64,000 nucleotides of DNA from Nageia nagi (taxonomy: Eukaryota; Pinophyta), in assembly GCA_050084985.1 (NCBI GenBank), contig JBITNC010000001.1, positions 179,738,001 to 179,802,000 of the forward strand, in the 5' to 3' direction. The position numbers and the translations under genes are program-made. This document shows positions 46,401 to 60,420 of the stretch, piece after piece. The notes under the pieces are model-generated. The model was not told the DNA's origin, did not search any database, and saw only the letters and a list, made by a program, of their open reading frames with translations. How positions within the stretch are numbered: the first letter of the stretch is position 1; every line of letters starts with the position of its first letter.

Positions 46401-47212
46401 ATGAGATTATGAATAGGAATAATAAAATATGTAACCAAAATATTCAATGTACAAGATAATGAGGTTGAAAATCTATAACAAGATTATAAATTTCCTATAA
46501 CAAGAACTAGGGCATCCAAAATATGAGAGTATCTTCATAATTCTTCAAGTGCAAACTTCTATGGTTGTTGGGTTCATCCCTAGACCAAAGAAGGAATATA
46601 AGAGCACATCCCTAACTCCAAAATTCAAATATCAAAGTTCTCTAATAATGCCTTTAAAGGAGATACTCATCTCCCTTTTATAGCGAGCTAAGATAAGTCA
46701 TATTCTAATTTGTGGTTGGCTGACCTAAATCAAAAATAAAATCACTCCTAAAACTACATTATTACAATATACCCAACAAATACATAAAATAATCCTAAAT
46801 CTAAATCACTCCTATGTATCCCTAGAATAGGGTGTTCCATCTTAGAATGCTCAATTTCATATTTTTGCACCCAATTTGGAAAATCATCATCATAGGAATT
46901 AAATAGATTAAAATATTCAAAAATACACAGTAATTCCTCCTAGAGGAAGGACATCCCACTTTAAGTGGAAAAATTACAAATTTAAAATAAATTAATATAT
47001 TGGGGTCCATGTATGTGATATGATAATTCTTGTTCATAGGATGAAATTCAAAATTACATATCTTTGCTATTTCTTGATGAAACCATATCATGTGAATTAT
47101 CAGAATATTTGGTATGAAATTTTCTATCCATTTCAAAATATGAATTGGTGACCCATGATATTTGATGAAAGTTATTCCTTATATAGGGTTTCTCAAAATT
47201 GGGGATATTACA
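46401..47212 (-). repeat. U3 part of a minus-strand Ty3-type LTR
   Basis: On the minus strand TGTAATATCCCC begins at 47212. It is preceded by a purine run (GGTAAGGGAGGACT, 47226-47213) and by LEDKQF-like wording as often found at the end of plant Ty3 pol. A TATA box (TATAAAAGGG, minus, 46682-46673) lies 530 bp inside. The far end of this LTR was not found, so the left limit is arbitrary. The 104-codon frame at 46822-47136 is inside it and has no coding support. Confidence 0.45.
46673..46682 (-). promoter_or_regulatory. TATA box of the minus-strand Ty3-type LTR
   Basis: TATAAAAGGG on the minus strand, about 530 bp from the TGTAATATCC start, is a strong plant TATA match at a usual U3 distance. 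Confidence 0.5.
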
Positions 47213-50200
47213 AGTCCTCCCTTACCAAAATTGCTTATCCTCAAGAAAATAATGTATCCTCCCAAAACTATTTGGATGATCCAAATGAAAATGATTGGAA
47301 TTCTAGGATCCTAATTCAGCCTCCAATCAACTTAGATTGAGAAGTCATCACACCAAAATTGTGCCTCCTTCCCTCAAATATCCATGGTGCTCAAGTAAAG
47401 TAATGGTATCAATAATGAGATGTAAAAATGTATGCCAAATTGGATAAGATTTGCATTTCTCATGGAAGTAGTGCTAGTTGGTGTCACCATCCCAATCATT
47501 AATTATGTACAAAAACTCTCAATTTTGTTATCTAAAAAATGATCATAATATACAACCAATTATTGGCTACCCTCATTACAAGTAGTCAAGAATTCATGAG
47601 GTGTATAACTACAATATCCATAAAAATAAATAAATAGGTTAGAAAAAATAAGTCCTCATGTCCTTTGAGGAGTGGAGGATGATTTCATATGTATCTCATT
47701 GCTATCTTATCAAAATAATCCATTTCTTCTAATTTATATTCCTAATAAGCTCCAATAATCACCAAGTTTACCACCATATAATAGCCTCTCTTTTTATCAT
47801 CTAAAATTATTTCTTTATTACAAAAAATTAGTCATCATGATCCTCACTATCATCTCCTTTAAACAATCTCTTGCTATGTTACCAAAATCAAGCATCTTAT
47901 TATAGAGATCAATCCAATTGTTTTTCAATGAAGTCCTCACATAGTAAATGATGATTGGGAAATCCTAAAATACCATCCCAACATGAAGATCAACCTTAGA
48001 ATAAATATCCAAAATTATTCCTTTGATGCAAACATCAGTCCCTAAAATTTCCAATATTGTGTTTGCATATTAGTGCTTGTTTGGGCAACCCCAAATTGTC
48101 TCTTTCAAATAAAATTTTATCATATCATAACTTCTTTTTTTACATAGGAAATATATCTTTTTAATGTTTGACTCAATCTCAATGGTTTCTAATGTTACAC
48201 CCTCCAAACAATCACTTTTAAGACATCCCAAAATAATCCTTTCAATAAAAATATTGGTCATACAATAGCGCCTCCTATGAGCATACCAAAATATCTTCCC
48301 AAAATGATCATTAATCATAAATGCTCCTAATGTTGCATGCCCCGAGTAGCCTTTATTTTGGCAAAGTAAATATTACTTCTTCAAACATTTGGTGAAAAAA
48401 TTACTATTTTCTTTTTTTCATCAAAAATCAACCTTCTTCTTACTCATTGTTGCCTCCCCAAGATGCCTTCTTTCTCTTGAAAAAATGATTTCATTAGTGG
48501 CTTCCATCCTATTATCTCTTCCTAGTTTTGTTTGTAGCAAAAGGTCATAAACATCCTCACCACAAAGATCTACCCTTGCATTGCATCCATACATAATGTG
48601 TGAATGGTTTCCATCCAAATAAGCCATCATGTGTAATGTTGTTATTACTTCTTAAAGATTAATATTTACTCCATGAGAGCACTCTCCAAGGGTTCACTTC
48701 ATTACCTTATTTGCATTTTTATTTTCCTCTCCTTTTTATTTTTGAATTTCATCATGCACATTCCATTTTTTTAGGTCTATTTTTATCATATCATTTTCAT
48801 ATTTATGTTTGGTATTGTGAGGGTAAAAAATACTAACTACATGATTCTCAATTACGGAAATTGCAATGCTTGTATTTCCAATTCTAACCAAATATTCTCT
48901 TTTAATGTTTTGTATTTATCCCATGCAAAAACCCTAAAAACTTAGATTTGAAATAAACATACTTTCTTCCTCATATTTTAATGCAACTTCACCATAGGCA
49001 TATAAGAAATCTAAGAAATCTATCAACTCATTTATGAGAACACAAAATTGATAAGAAAAATCCCCTATTGACATACATTTCACATATGAAATTTACATGT
49101 GGTATTCCCTAATGAACATTTCATATATGAAATGTACAAAAGTAATAATGGGTTAGTAAGTGGTCTTTTGAGCTATATTAAGATTAACCTCCAATAAGGT
49201 TAAAGCAAAAGTTAGGAGGTTAAATAAGAAACTATAGATTGCTTAAATAGGAACCCATTGTTGAAAATATAAGACCCAAGAATACATTTCCCATATGATA
49301 GCTCTACCATTCTCAAATAAACACCTAGTAATTAAATATTAGTTCAGTGGGTCCCTATATATCCAAACAAAATAATATTTTCCATTGTATGGATATTAGT
49401 TTTCCTAAATGTTGGTATTAAAAGTATCTATATAATTAATAAATTTTAAAAAATAAAATTGGTGCCTCTTAGGGGTAAAAACATCTTATTATCAAATTTG
49501 ATAATAATAATATTCTAGGATTATTAAATAATTTTAAGTTATGTGACTAGGAAGGATGGTGAAGGGGATACAAATCTACAAGAGGTTATGTAAGAAGCGA
49601 GGACTTCAAGGGAGGAATTGAGTGAGAAAAGAATATTTCACTATTACCCTTGATTATGTGTTTGAAGTAACCCTTAAAAAATGCATTTACCTTAAGGAGA
49701 AATGAATAACCAAAGTTCATGAAATGCATGAGAAATCTAAATCATCTAATATTGTACTAAAACCTAGTATTATCCATGAATTTCCACTCTCTCATGGATG
49801 TAATGCACCAAAGCATATTCCTAAAATAGAGGAAATTATAATAGACCATTTTATCAAACTAAATGTACCATAGGAGGAATATCCCAAAGAGATTTTATAT
49901 GAGCATGAAGAACCCAACGAGATTCTTAGTGAAGAGAAAGAACTTGAGGAAGTCATTTTGGTTAAGAAAACTCCTAAGGATATAACCAAAAATTGAAATG
50001 AGTATAATTATGAATGATACTATAGTTTTTTATCATATATATATGTGTAAAATAGACTTTTAGAAATTGTAATTTTAAACTTAAAATAGACAACATAAAC
50101 AAAAAAAGGAAAATAAATAAAGATAAGGAAAGTCACAACTTAAAAGAGACAACATAAACTATGAGTAGGTAGGCCTTATAATAGTAAAAATGAATAATAA

Positions 50201-51375
50201 AACAATAAGTCAAAATGATAATATTATAGGAAATAGACACTAATGTGAAGGTGATATACCTACAAGAGTAATGGGAAAGGTAAGTACCACAACAATATGG
50301 TGGCCCTCTTGCAAGAGTTATGGGTAGAAAAGAGGTGACCAACATCATTATTGCCAAGGACTATGAAATGATTGTTAATTTATGGAAAATTTACTAATCC
50401 ATGGAGGCTTAATTTTATAACATGCATCATGTATGAGAATGTAATGTTAGGGTATGAGCTAATCCCCTTAATTGTTATGGATTATTAGGATTAACCCCAT
50501 TAGAACTATGGTATAAATGCTAAATAGGCCAAAATATAGTACCTATGAGTATGTGCATAGGATATGAGATAAGCCACTATAGACTTCTCATCTAATATGG
50601 AATGGTTAGGATAAGTAAGCATAACTTTTAAATGCTAAGTGAAAGAATAAAAATTAGCCAACTTGAATATCGAGCATTAACTAAAATGATAAAAAACCCT
50701 AAGTGGATAAAACCTCTATTACCTAAAGAAAACAAAAATATCAATTTATTTGGAAAACTTATTATCTATATTAAGATATTTATTATCAATATAGGTGAAT
50801 TACTTATTCTCAATAGTAATAGTTTTATTGATGATTTTATTATCATTTATTTTTATTCCTAGCAAGTGACTTGTTTTATCCCTAAAGGGATAACATGATG
50901 GTTAAGTTCTTGGATTTACCTCTAGAGAGGTGTCACATTTACCCTACTAGTGGCAATGAGAGCATTCCTATAATATTTTACCTCATAATAATACCAAATA
51001 GAAAATAATTAACTTGTGTTAAACTAAAATTTTGAATTAATTTTTAGATCATCCCACCATTGATCCTTCAAGGAGGAAATTCTAGAAATATTGATGGTTC
51101 TAGTCAAAATAAGGTTAAAGTACAAATAGGGAAGCATAGAGAAAATGAAATAGCATTCCTAAATAATATTATTAAGGAATTGTGAGATTAAATAACCCAA
51201 AATTAATACATGTTATAATATTTAGTAACCATATGGTTAATAATATTGAGCTAAAAAATAAACCTAATAATGAAGAACCAAAAAAAAGGTCTCTAAGAAC
51301 CCACTTAAGGAAGGTGAGGCTCAATTAAAAGAGAGGATTGAGTTAGAACTCTATAGGGATTGAAAAAATGAGTAA
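47213..51375. other. Mostly unrecognised; internal DNA of a decayed element
   Basis: The first ~100 bp look like the 3' end of a minus-strand Ty3 pol. Beyond that no domain can be named. Minus frames at 48070-48318 and 48421-48630 have protein-like composition but no motif. A plus-strand acidic stretch at about 49780-49994 (EEYPKEILYEHEEP, EEKELEEVIL) ends in a stop and may be a gag or linker remnant. Confidence 0.35.
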
Positions 51376-52142
51376 TATTAGGAATTGATCCTAACCTTTG
51401 GTCCAAGTTTGGATTTTTAGCTCTCTATTTTCTAACTAATAAGCATAGGGCTACTTTGCAATTTCCAATCGATCGAGTGGAGGTTGATTAGGGATAATTG
51501 ATTAAGTGGAAGTTGATCAGGAAATAGATACATCAGTTAATTAGTTAGTATGTAAATCAAGTAAAGGTTTTAAATGTGTCATATCAAAGTTAACCACACC
51601 CATTAGAGTTGATTAGCTAATCAAGAATAGTATGATCCATGCTAATTACGACTCTAGAAGCATAAAAGCTCTATTTTGGGCATGTTAACTCATTTTTGCT
51701 TTGTTATAATTTTGGAAACTTATGTTTCCATTAATGATGATTTCTTATATAAGTTTTTTAGCTTTATTTTTATCTAAAATTAAGTTATATATGAATCTAT
51801 ATAATTATATGTAAGATTCATTATAATAGGAATTATAGATGGAATTACAAGAGAGAATTGGATAGTAGATTTTTTATATGAGTGAGATAAAGAAGAGACA
51901 CTATTGTAGTTAAGATTATTTTATAGCCAAAGATGAAGCATAATGGTGTTATTTGTTTTATTACTTATAGGATTTGGAAAAAGGAATAAATAATTGAATA
52001 TTCTTTATGGATGTAGCCCACATTGGGTAAACCATGTTAAATGCTTATCTCTTACCTTATGTGATATTATTTATTTAAAACTTATTTTGAATTTGGTTAA
52101 TTAGATCTCTCAAACTTTATTTTTATATTTTAAATACTAACA
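51376..52142 (+). repeat. Copia-type 5' LTR (about 767 bp)
   Basis: The right edge is clear: ACTAACA, two bases, then a primer site. Near the end is the U5 block GATGTAGCCCACATTGGG followed by AACCATGTTAAATGCTTATCTC, which I know as a common plant copia LTR feature. TATTAGGAATTG at 51376 would be the start (TGTTAG with a G-to-A change), pairing with the terminal CTAACA. No second copy of this LTR was found. Confidence 0.6.
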
Positions 52143-52144
52143 AG

Positions 52145-52156
52145 TGGTATCAAAAC
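52145..52156 (+). promoter_or_regulatory. Primer-binding site after the copia-type LTR
   Basis: TGGTATCAAAAC differs at two positions from the initiator-Met-tRNA complement TGGTATCAGAGC; both changes are G to A. It sits two bases after the LTR, as in the young copia element. Confidence 0.7.
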
Positions 52157-55100
52157 TTTAATTTGTGAAGGGAGAGATTTTTTTTTTAAAGGGAGGGATT
52201 CTGGATTAAGTGGGAACAATGGTATAAGAAGGAAAATCAAGGATTTATAAGTTTGGTTTTGATACCTAAAGTTATGACCATTAAACCTATAAATTAAAGA
52301 ATTAAACAAAATACTTGCTACTACTAAAAAGAGGAATTTCAAAAAATTTATTTAATTATTGCTAAGTGAATTACTCCACTTTAGAACATCATTGAATATC
52401 CAAGATTCTTTACCTTGTGATGCAAACATGGATATTAGCATGGTGTATTTCTCTATGAAATAACCATTGTAAGATCTAAACTTTAGGGACCATGATAGTT
52501 GAAAAGGGAAGGAACTTAACATCCTATCCAAACTCTTTATCATACATGCTTCGTAAGTGTATAATCCACATTTTTCACCTAGGAATTATCTATGGATAAT
52601 TCTTCTTCTTTTTAAACTCATGAAGGAAAAAGTACATGACCTAGAACCATTAGAAGTCAAAGCCTAGGATCTTCTTGAACTACACTTATAATAAATTTAA
52701 GATAAGAATGTACTAATTTAATTGTTTATGATTTTGGGCTTGCCATAAACTCATAAATCCAATACCCATGAAGAGGAACAAACTAGAGCTATAGTTATAG
52801 AAGAGTATTCATAAATGCAAGGAGGATCAACATATAGGGTTTCGATAGGTATCTATTAGACCAATGTAATATATCCATAACAATTGATAGAGAGTAACAA
52901 CTTATACCAAATAAAATAGAAATTAAATCACCCAACAAATTCAAACTTACAATCCACTAATACTCTACTTAGATTGCCAATATCTATTCCATGAGCACAT
53001 ACAATAAGGAGGTATTAACACTATTATCCCAATTAACAATGATTAACAAATTTGATAGTAGGAAAGTGGCTAAATACCATGTTTTAATCAAGAATAGCTA
53101 GCTTTACTTATAGTATCATCCATGCATTCTATTTACACAAAAGACCATATCCATTAAATAAACATCAAGATCAAACCATATATGTTACATATATATAAAC
53201 TATGCTTATAAATAAGTAATCCAAACATTAACAGTTACAATATTGATAGTCCCTTTTAGAATAAAAACCCATACAGTTTTAGGTAATGAATATACAATTT
53301 TAGGTAAGTCTAAGGAACTATATAATTTGATAAGTTTTACCAACAACAAAACATGATTTACAACTTTCCAATCACAAGTTCTACTTTATCAAATATATAT
53401 TTTGAATCCCCCTCTACAAAAATGTTATACATCTAAATGATCAAAAATTCAAACAATAGAACTAAGTAACATTATGGCTATGGTCAATCTTCTATAGTAG
53501 CCCCCTTAGCTCTTACTTATAACTCTTATATACAATAGAGATGAGAAAATAATCTCAGTAGGGAGAACCTTTACTTAAGTAATTCAAGATTGCTTATGTA
53601 ATTTGCCCCTTAATACACACTATATCTATTATAATTCTAAATCAACAACACAACATAATCAATAATGAATCCATATAATACTAATAACTAAATACAAAAT
53701 AACATCAATTAATAATAGTAGAATATAAAAAGCATTCAAGTTTAGGTTTGGAACTGATAGAAATTAACATACAACTATCAATGCATATTTATCTATATTG
53801 AAATATAGAATAAAATAATGCAATTAAATGATACCATGCATAAACTTGATCCTTTGCCTAGCTATGAAATTATCTCAATAAACCATGATTAAAATGCAAT
53901 CAGAGAGGTCAATGCAAGGTTTAATGTTTATACAATAGATAAGTGTTTAACACTTAGTTGGTAAAAGAGGGAGAGGCAATCTCTCTATTGAATAGATAAG
54001 GTTGCAAGAAGGTTAGTAGCCTAGGGTTTTACCTCTTTATGCCACCCATACCAATAAACATATGCTACAAATTGAGCCTAAATACCCCCTTATGCTACAT
54101 GAATGCAAAAGTGCCTTCAAAGAAATGAATTAACCATATATGCATCAATAATGAATATCACTTGAATTATCATAACTTATAAATCCATGAAGTGCAGATA
54201 TACCCACTTCAAAACACTCAACAACTCCTTAACAAATGAATAGGTAAAAAAAATTGAGAACCCTAACTACTACCTTTAAGCCATTTCTAAGATACCCATC
54301 AAAATCTAAACATGACAAGATTAGAAAAATGAAAAAAAATAATAAAGAGTACTCAAATAAGCATAATCAAAAGCCTTAACATCTAGAAAATAATTTAATT
54401 GGCCATTAAAATTACTTAAGCAAAGTTACATACCCTACCATGTTGATTTATATCACAAACTTATGGTCCCTACCTTGATAATCTATGAACATCCCAAAGT
54501 ACTTAGTTTGTGGCCTCTCTAGTCTAATATACCAATGAATAGCAATCTCCTAATGTGCTCTACCTCTCCCACCCAATATGGTGATCAAAACTCTATTCAC
54601 CAATCCATTTCATGCCTCCCAAAATCAAAACTAATAGACACATCTTAAAACCAAACTCCTCCATTATTGGCCACCATTAAAAATACTTTAATAGTAATGG
54701 GTAAAGGTTATAATATTAATAATTATCCTAGGTATTTTCATAGTTTGAATGGCCAATTATATGTCAAAATAAAGTTATAAATAGGAATTAATGCCCATCA
54801 AAAAATCACATTCAAAAATGAGCACATTTACTCCCAATTTGTACTAGGACATTATTGATAGGATGGGAAACATTCCTCCATAATTTCCCATGTTGGTCTT
54901 ACAAATCATATTAGGGTTAGGAAATGTTCTATATGGAATGTTTGGAAATAATATATAAGATATTAGGGGTTCATTAGGTAGCAGGTGAGGGAAATGTTAG
55001 GTGTTCAGGGTTTATGCAGTAGTTTAGGTATTAGTCATTAGGTTTAGCTCTTATGTTTAGTTTTTAGGTAATTAATACTAACTTACCAACATAAAATAAT

Positions 55101-55669
55101 ATTAAAAAATTGAACATTTATAATAGGTTAGGAATTAGATAATTATTACCTAATTTAATTGCTAACCTTTATTAGGTTAGACCACTAAACTTTTAATAAT
55201 CTCTAACACTTAGGTTAGAATAATAATAAGAATAGTAATCATGTAAGGGGACTTGTCCCAAACTCTCAATCATAGATCCAAAATAATAGTTGAAATTAAG
55301 TATGCAAGCATGATAATTTGATTGTTCTCATATAAAATGATAAAATATGTAAATAACTTGAAAATGCAAAATCTCAATACATACTAAGGGCCCTTCATAT
55401 TAGTCCTTAAAATAATGAAATGCAAATTATACATGAATGTAAACATAGTATCTTATAAGACTACATCCTTAGGGAATTGGTCCATCATAGTACCAAATAC
55501 TCATGAGGAGGAATATTTAAGAATTTTATAGGTGGTTCAAAATTCTATCTCTTTAGATGCTTCTACCTCTTGAAGGAAAGGAAAGAGCCCAACTTCCAAA
55601 TCATTCCCAAGGGGAGCCTAGCTAAAGAAAACTTATTATTCTTCATCATAAAAGGCACCAAAAGAAAAC
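52157..55669. other. Unrecognised AT-rich DNA
   Basis: Copia gag should follow the primer site, but no Gag wording is readable in any frame, so the interior is lost or replaced. Minus frames at 52130-52342 and 52352-52543 have no motif. A TTAGG-rich patch at about 54.9-55.1 kb is irregular. Confidence 0.35.
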
Positions 55670-56824
55670 ATGGAAGAAGAGGAAATGTCTTCAAAAAGGC
55701 CTAAGAAGAATGTCACCATCAATCAAGAGCTATTTTTTAAGACCCACCAGCTATCACCTAATGATGAGTGGAGTGTAGATATGGATGAGTGCCTTGATAT
55801 TTTCAACATGGATTTTTAGGAGTTTATAATTGAATAGGTCAATGACCAAGTTGAAGAGAGTTCTACTCATATAGGTGGGATTTAGATATATATGCACTTG
55901 GTCAATAATGTAGCTTGTATAAAGATAATATACATTGATAAGGATAACCCACAATAGGCTAAACACCTTAAGCAAATAGATTAGATCATAAACATAGGTC
56001 CCATTGGCATCACTATTATGAAGCATACAATCATATCCAACATGAATACAATTGCTATGGATGAGATATAGAAAGAAAGAGATCAAAATCCTAAAAAAGG
56101 AGTTAGTTTGCCAATATATATTGACTAGAGATCTAGATTCCATAAAGGTACCCCCTAAAGAACTCAAGAAAATGAAACCTTTGAAGGAGTGGATGATTAT
56201 TGTAAAATAAGTGGTGATTGACAATATATTGGTAGTGGTGGCATAATTTATAGATTCTTTACAAAAGATATCAATTAAGAAGAAGAAGATAAAGGTTATT
56301 ATGGCCAATAAGGTCATTTTTCTCAAGATATTAGAGTCTTAAAGTCCTATAGTTGAGATATTCCATATGACTAAAGACCAGATACCAAAGGATGCCAACT
56401 TCTGTGAAGACTATTAGTTCTATTTTGGAGTGGTACAATATATGGTTACCTAATTTTAAGAAGTGAGTAAGAAGATTATAAATATTAATGACAAGGACAA
56501 CTCAAGCATTAAGGAAATGGATTTTGTGGTTAGGTTTCTTATGGAGGATACTACCATCAGGGAGGTGGACCTAGTAGTCATAGAAGTCAAACATATACTC
56601 CAAATGCTATTCATGACTAAGGATATCAACACATATCAAAATGAAATCCATCTTAAGCATATGTTGAGATCTCATGGTTATAATATTGAGATGCAAAGGA
56701 TGATCATAAAGGTTGAGTACTATGTAGAAAATAATATGGTGAAGATATCTCAAAAGATATGTAGTTTGGAGTTCACAACAAAGTTCTTAGATGAGAACTT
56801 TGAAGATAGAGTTGTGGTCTTGTG
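55670..56824 (+). pseudogene. Second decayed ORF of unknown identity
   Basis: From an ATG at 55670 the frame reads MEEEEMSSKRPKKNVTINQE and runs on through isolated stops to about 56150. After one frame change it continues from PKELKKMKPLKEWMII to a TGA at 56822-56824; the last 120 codons (56463 onward) are fully open. In total there are about 385 codons with a dozen stops, mostly TAG/TAA where Gln, Trp or Lys would fit. The N-terminus is acidic with a basic patch. No retroviral, transposase or enzyme motif is recognised. It lies upstream of, and on the same strand as, the Ty3 gag at 58.2 kb, the position of the extra first ORF in some plant Ty3 elements (Ogre type). That link is inference. 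Confidence 0.5.
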
Positions 56825-57419
56825 ACCACCATCATAATCATTATTTTATTTTAAAGAAAACATGTTTAATTTTTGTAAAATACTTTTACTATTATTTTAT
56901 TCCCAAACTTATAATGGATTAGAATTTGCTCCCATAAGTTTGGAAGGGATCTTGTAATGCCATGTGGTGCATTTCTATTTGACCAAATTTTATTTTATCA
57001 TTATACGTAATTAGGGATAGGAAAACACTTAGGATTTCCATGAACATTATTTATACCCCTTATAGGTTAATTTGTAAGGGGGTTAAATATTTTAATAAAT
57101 TGGAAAGAACATTACTTGAAACACATAAAATCTTTAAAATTTGTTAATGTGGTGTATTTATATTTGACTATTTTCATATGCTCTCATGTTGTGATGGTAG
57201 ATATGAATGAATGATGATAGTGCTATCTAGTTGATTTCTATTACTACTTTGTGTTGTTTCATGTCACTTAGTGTATTTTGTAAATCTTGAGCAAGGTTAA
57301 TGAAATATTGCTTGTGTATCTTTCAAAGTGATTAAATGAAATAGCATTAGCAATACTTTATCATTTGTAATTTAGGTTTGAATATTTTAGAATATCTTGT
57401 TCATATTGCTCAATGTAGG
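56825..57419. other. Unrecognised spacer
   Basis: Non-coding AT-rich DNA between the unidentified ORF and the first gag-like coding. No primer site or LTR edge is seen. Confidence 0.35.
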
Positions 57420-57927
57420 AATTTCACCCCAATCATCAAAGATTACCTCCATCCCATCCTTCACCATCCTTGGCATAACTTCATGCTCCTTTCAATAGAC
57501 CATTCATGTTGTTGGCTAATGTGATGGATCAAGGGTGTTTGGAACCTACGTCAAGCTTAAACAAGTTGAATTCTAATGCTTTACCCAAACTCATGAGTAT
57601 ATTTTTTGTAATAATTTGTATTGTTTCATAATTTTCTAGAATAAAATTGTTGAACCATTGATATAACTTAGATTCCCTTGAATCCACACATGATATTCAT
57701 GTTGGTGGAAGCTTCAAAAATGTCAGCCATTCCTTGATTCTTATTCTTTCAACATAAGTAGAGTGACATTTGGGATAACCAGTCCCTATAGCAGGAAGGA
57801 AAAACCACCCAAGGTGTTGGTATTTTCCACACTACTATAAGGTAGGAAAGAAAAACAACCCAACATTAATTGACACTAGATGGAGGACCCTTGAACCTAT
57901 ATATTTTTCTAAGCCAATGTTGTTTAT

Positions 57928-58700
57928 TTGCAACATCTTGACAAGTTCAAATCCAAAAAAGATCTAGCTAGGTACAACTTGAGGCCTAGGAAGGATCAAA
58001 TTAAGATTGAATATGAGTCCTCTTTTGAAGAGTTTGATGAAGCTAAACTTCGAGTTCCTAAATATGTTTCTACCTCAACTTCCTTTGTCACATCCTTTAA
58101 TAGTCCTTATTCTCTAAAATACTTGGTTCCATTCATGAATCCTACATAACCAAGTGTCGAACCATGATAAGCTTTTCAATCATAAGATAATAATCCTATT
58201 CAAGTCGTTATCCCTTTTATTCCATAATCAAAGAGGAATATGAAAGATGATATACACCTAATATGGTTGAGAGCAATTCCCATCAATATTGTTGGTGACC
58301 AACATGAGCTACCAAGGAATCATGATAAGCATTTTCAAAAGTATAATCCTGATGGTCTCACTTTGGTAGAAGATCACATTTAGCTATACATTGACACTCT
58401 AACAAGAATACATGTTCAACATGAAGATGTGGGTTGTAAATTGTTTCCATCCACTTTAAAGGTTCAAGCTAAATATTGGTATATTAGTTTGACACCTATA
58501 TCCATCAAATTATAGGATTAATTGGAAGAAGCATTCCTATAGATATTTTAGGTGTCTCTTAATCCAAATATTCTCTATCAACAATCTTTCCACAAAAAGA
58601 AGTTTTATCATGAACCTATGAGGAACCTCAATGATAAGTTTCAAAAATCTTATTCAAAGCTACTTGAACCACATACATCTACCAATATGTGATAATACAA
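57928..58700 (+). pseudogene. Ty3 gag (decayed)
   Basis: 57928-58149 is open for 73 codons (RYNLRPRKDQIKIEYESSFEE) without a known motif. From about 58330 comes typical Ty3 capsid wording: a segment ending LYIDTLTRIHVQHEDVGCKL, then FPSTLKVQAKYWYISLTPISI (the F-P-x-T-L-x-x-x-A-x-x-W-Y block) and NLNDKFQKSY. Isolated stops interrupt it. The product would form the element's capsid. Confidence 0.65.
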
Positions 58701-59838
58701 ATATATTTTAGATCACCTTCATTATAACATTTTTTTATAGAGAAGAAAGAATCCAAACATTATAATAACCTTATGATATTATAGCTACATGGAGAGATAA
58801 CTTTAACAAAATACTAAAGGGGAAGGACCATGAACTTAATGCATCTATTAGGAAACTTGGATCTTAACAATACACAATATCCTTTATAGCCATGTATTTC
58901 AAACATTATACTACCTCAACTCCTAAATATACATATAATCGCTAATGTAATTTAGCAAAACCCTTTGACCCTCAATTATACTTCCCATTCCACACCTACT
59001 ACATCCAACATCACTAAACCTACTACTCCCTCAATAGAATCCATTATATGTTGAACTCATGGCCTAAATCTTAGGTCAAATATCAAACTAGCCTATCCTA
59101 TTCTTCCACAAGCATCCTCAAGTTAAGGGGATATCAGTAGAATATTGCATCAAGTCTTGGGGAAACTAACCAATGAATCACATAATCAAGAAGCCTATAA
59201 GAAGGATCAAGAACTCTCCAAGAGAAAGAAGGAGTTTACCAAGAGGGAAAAAGGAGATGGTAAGGAGGAAAAAAGAATAAAATAACACCAAAACCTTTTT
59301 GAGAAAATTATCAAACATAGGCCCTTTGTGACACAATGTAGGGTTCAACCAAAATTAGACTCAAAATAATGAACATCAAAGCAACCCTAATTTATAGAGA
59401 CCAAACAAACCATGTAATAGTATCCCTCATAATGGCACTAGCAACATGCCTAATACATTGTCCAAGGATAAGAATAAGTCCTAAGTTAATTTTCTAGACT
59501 TTTTAATAATTCCATTGACAAATTATTGCAAGGTGCATAACATGGAATATTCTAAATCTAATTATTATTTGTTCATCATAATTATGAATATGCTCTAGAA
59601 AGAAGTGCAAAATTTTGAAATTATCTAGCTCAATAAGGTGAGTACTTTGGGGAACCATGATGAAACTTTGATGTTCAAGGTTTATACCTCAATGGATGAT
59701 GAAGAGCTAGAGGATGAGATGCCCAAACTTGAACCAATAGCTTTTGAACCTATATAAGTTGCACTTAATAATCCTACTAGATTTTGGTATACCTTTCAAA
59801 AGAGAGAATAGTTGATAAAATAGTATCCTCCTAACAAT

Positions 59839-60420
59839 TTGAAAGTGCCACCTAACCAAGTTTCATCCAATAATCCACCTCCACCAAGTCTAAGCTCATA
59901 TATGAGAAACATTCATCCCCAATCAGAGAAAGCATCTTCTATACTAGATATATTACATATGCAACAAAACAAAGATATGGAGAAGGGTAAGAAATTGACT
60001 TCACTCAATGATGAGTTGAATAGCCTTTCCTATAATGCCATTAATGCATTGAGGAACATAAAAGTTAATATAGCCTTCCTGGAAGCTTTGGAGAAGGATG
60101 AAGTATGTGAGAAATACATGGGTCATCTTAGGGGATCACTACACAAAAGCTACAACAAAACACACAAAATATCATTCAATCTACTCCTATTGCAAATGAA
60201 AAACCCTCTCCCATGTAGATTCGAATGGCTATTGATATAGCCAAAACATACATGGCTAGCAAAGTAATTTCACCATTCTTGATCATTGTGAGAGTGGTTA
60301 GGAAGAACCTTGATAACCATATGATGGATTTAGGAATAGGAGCTAACATCATCCCCTTAGAGTTTGTCAAGCTTTGAACTTATTGATTTATGAAAGGCCT
60401 CAAGGGATAACCTAGGTGGA
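59839..60420 (+). pseudogene. Ty3 gag-pol linker and protease
   Basis: 59839-60240 is open for 133 codons, rich in Ser/Pro at the start (NPPPPSLSSYM) and helical later (ALRNIKVNIAFLEALEKDE), then shifts frame. The retropepsin site follows at about 60325: HMMDLGIGANIIPLEFVKL, matching D-x-G-A-x-x-N-x-x-P with Leu in the usual Ser position. About 60530-60620 reads YYLLLSQNWLDTLNGF, as found after protease in this family. The protease would have cut the polyprotein. Confidence 0.65.

Noticed and set aside
54930-55080. TTAGG-rich patch as an interstitial telomere repeat
   Set aside because: The units are irregular and not in tandem; plant telomere TTTAGGG arrays are absent.
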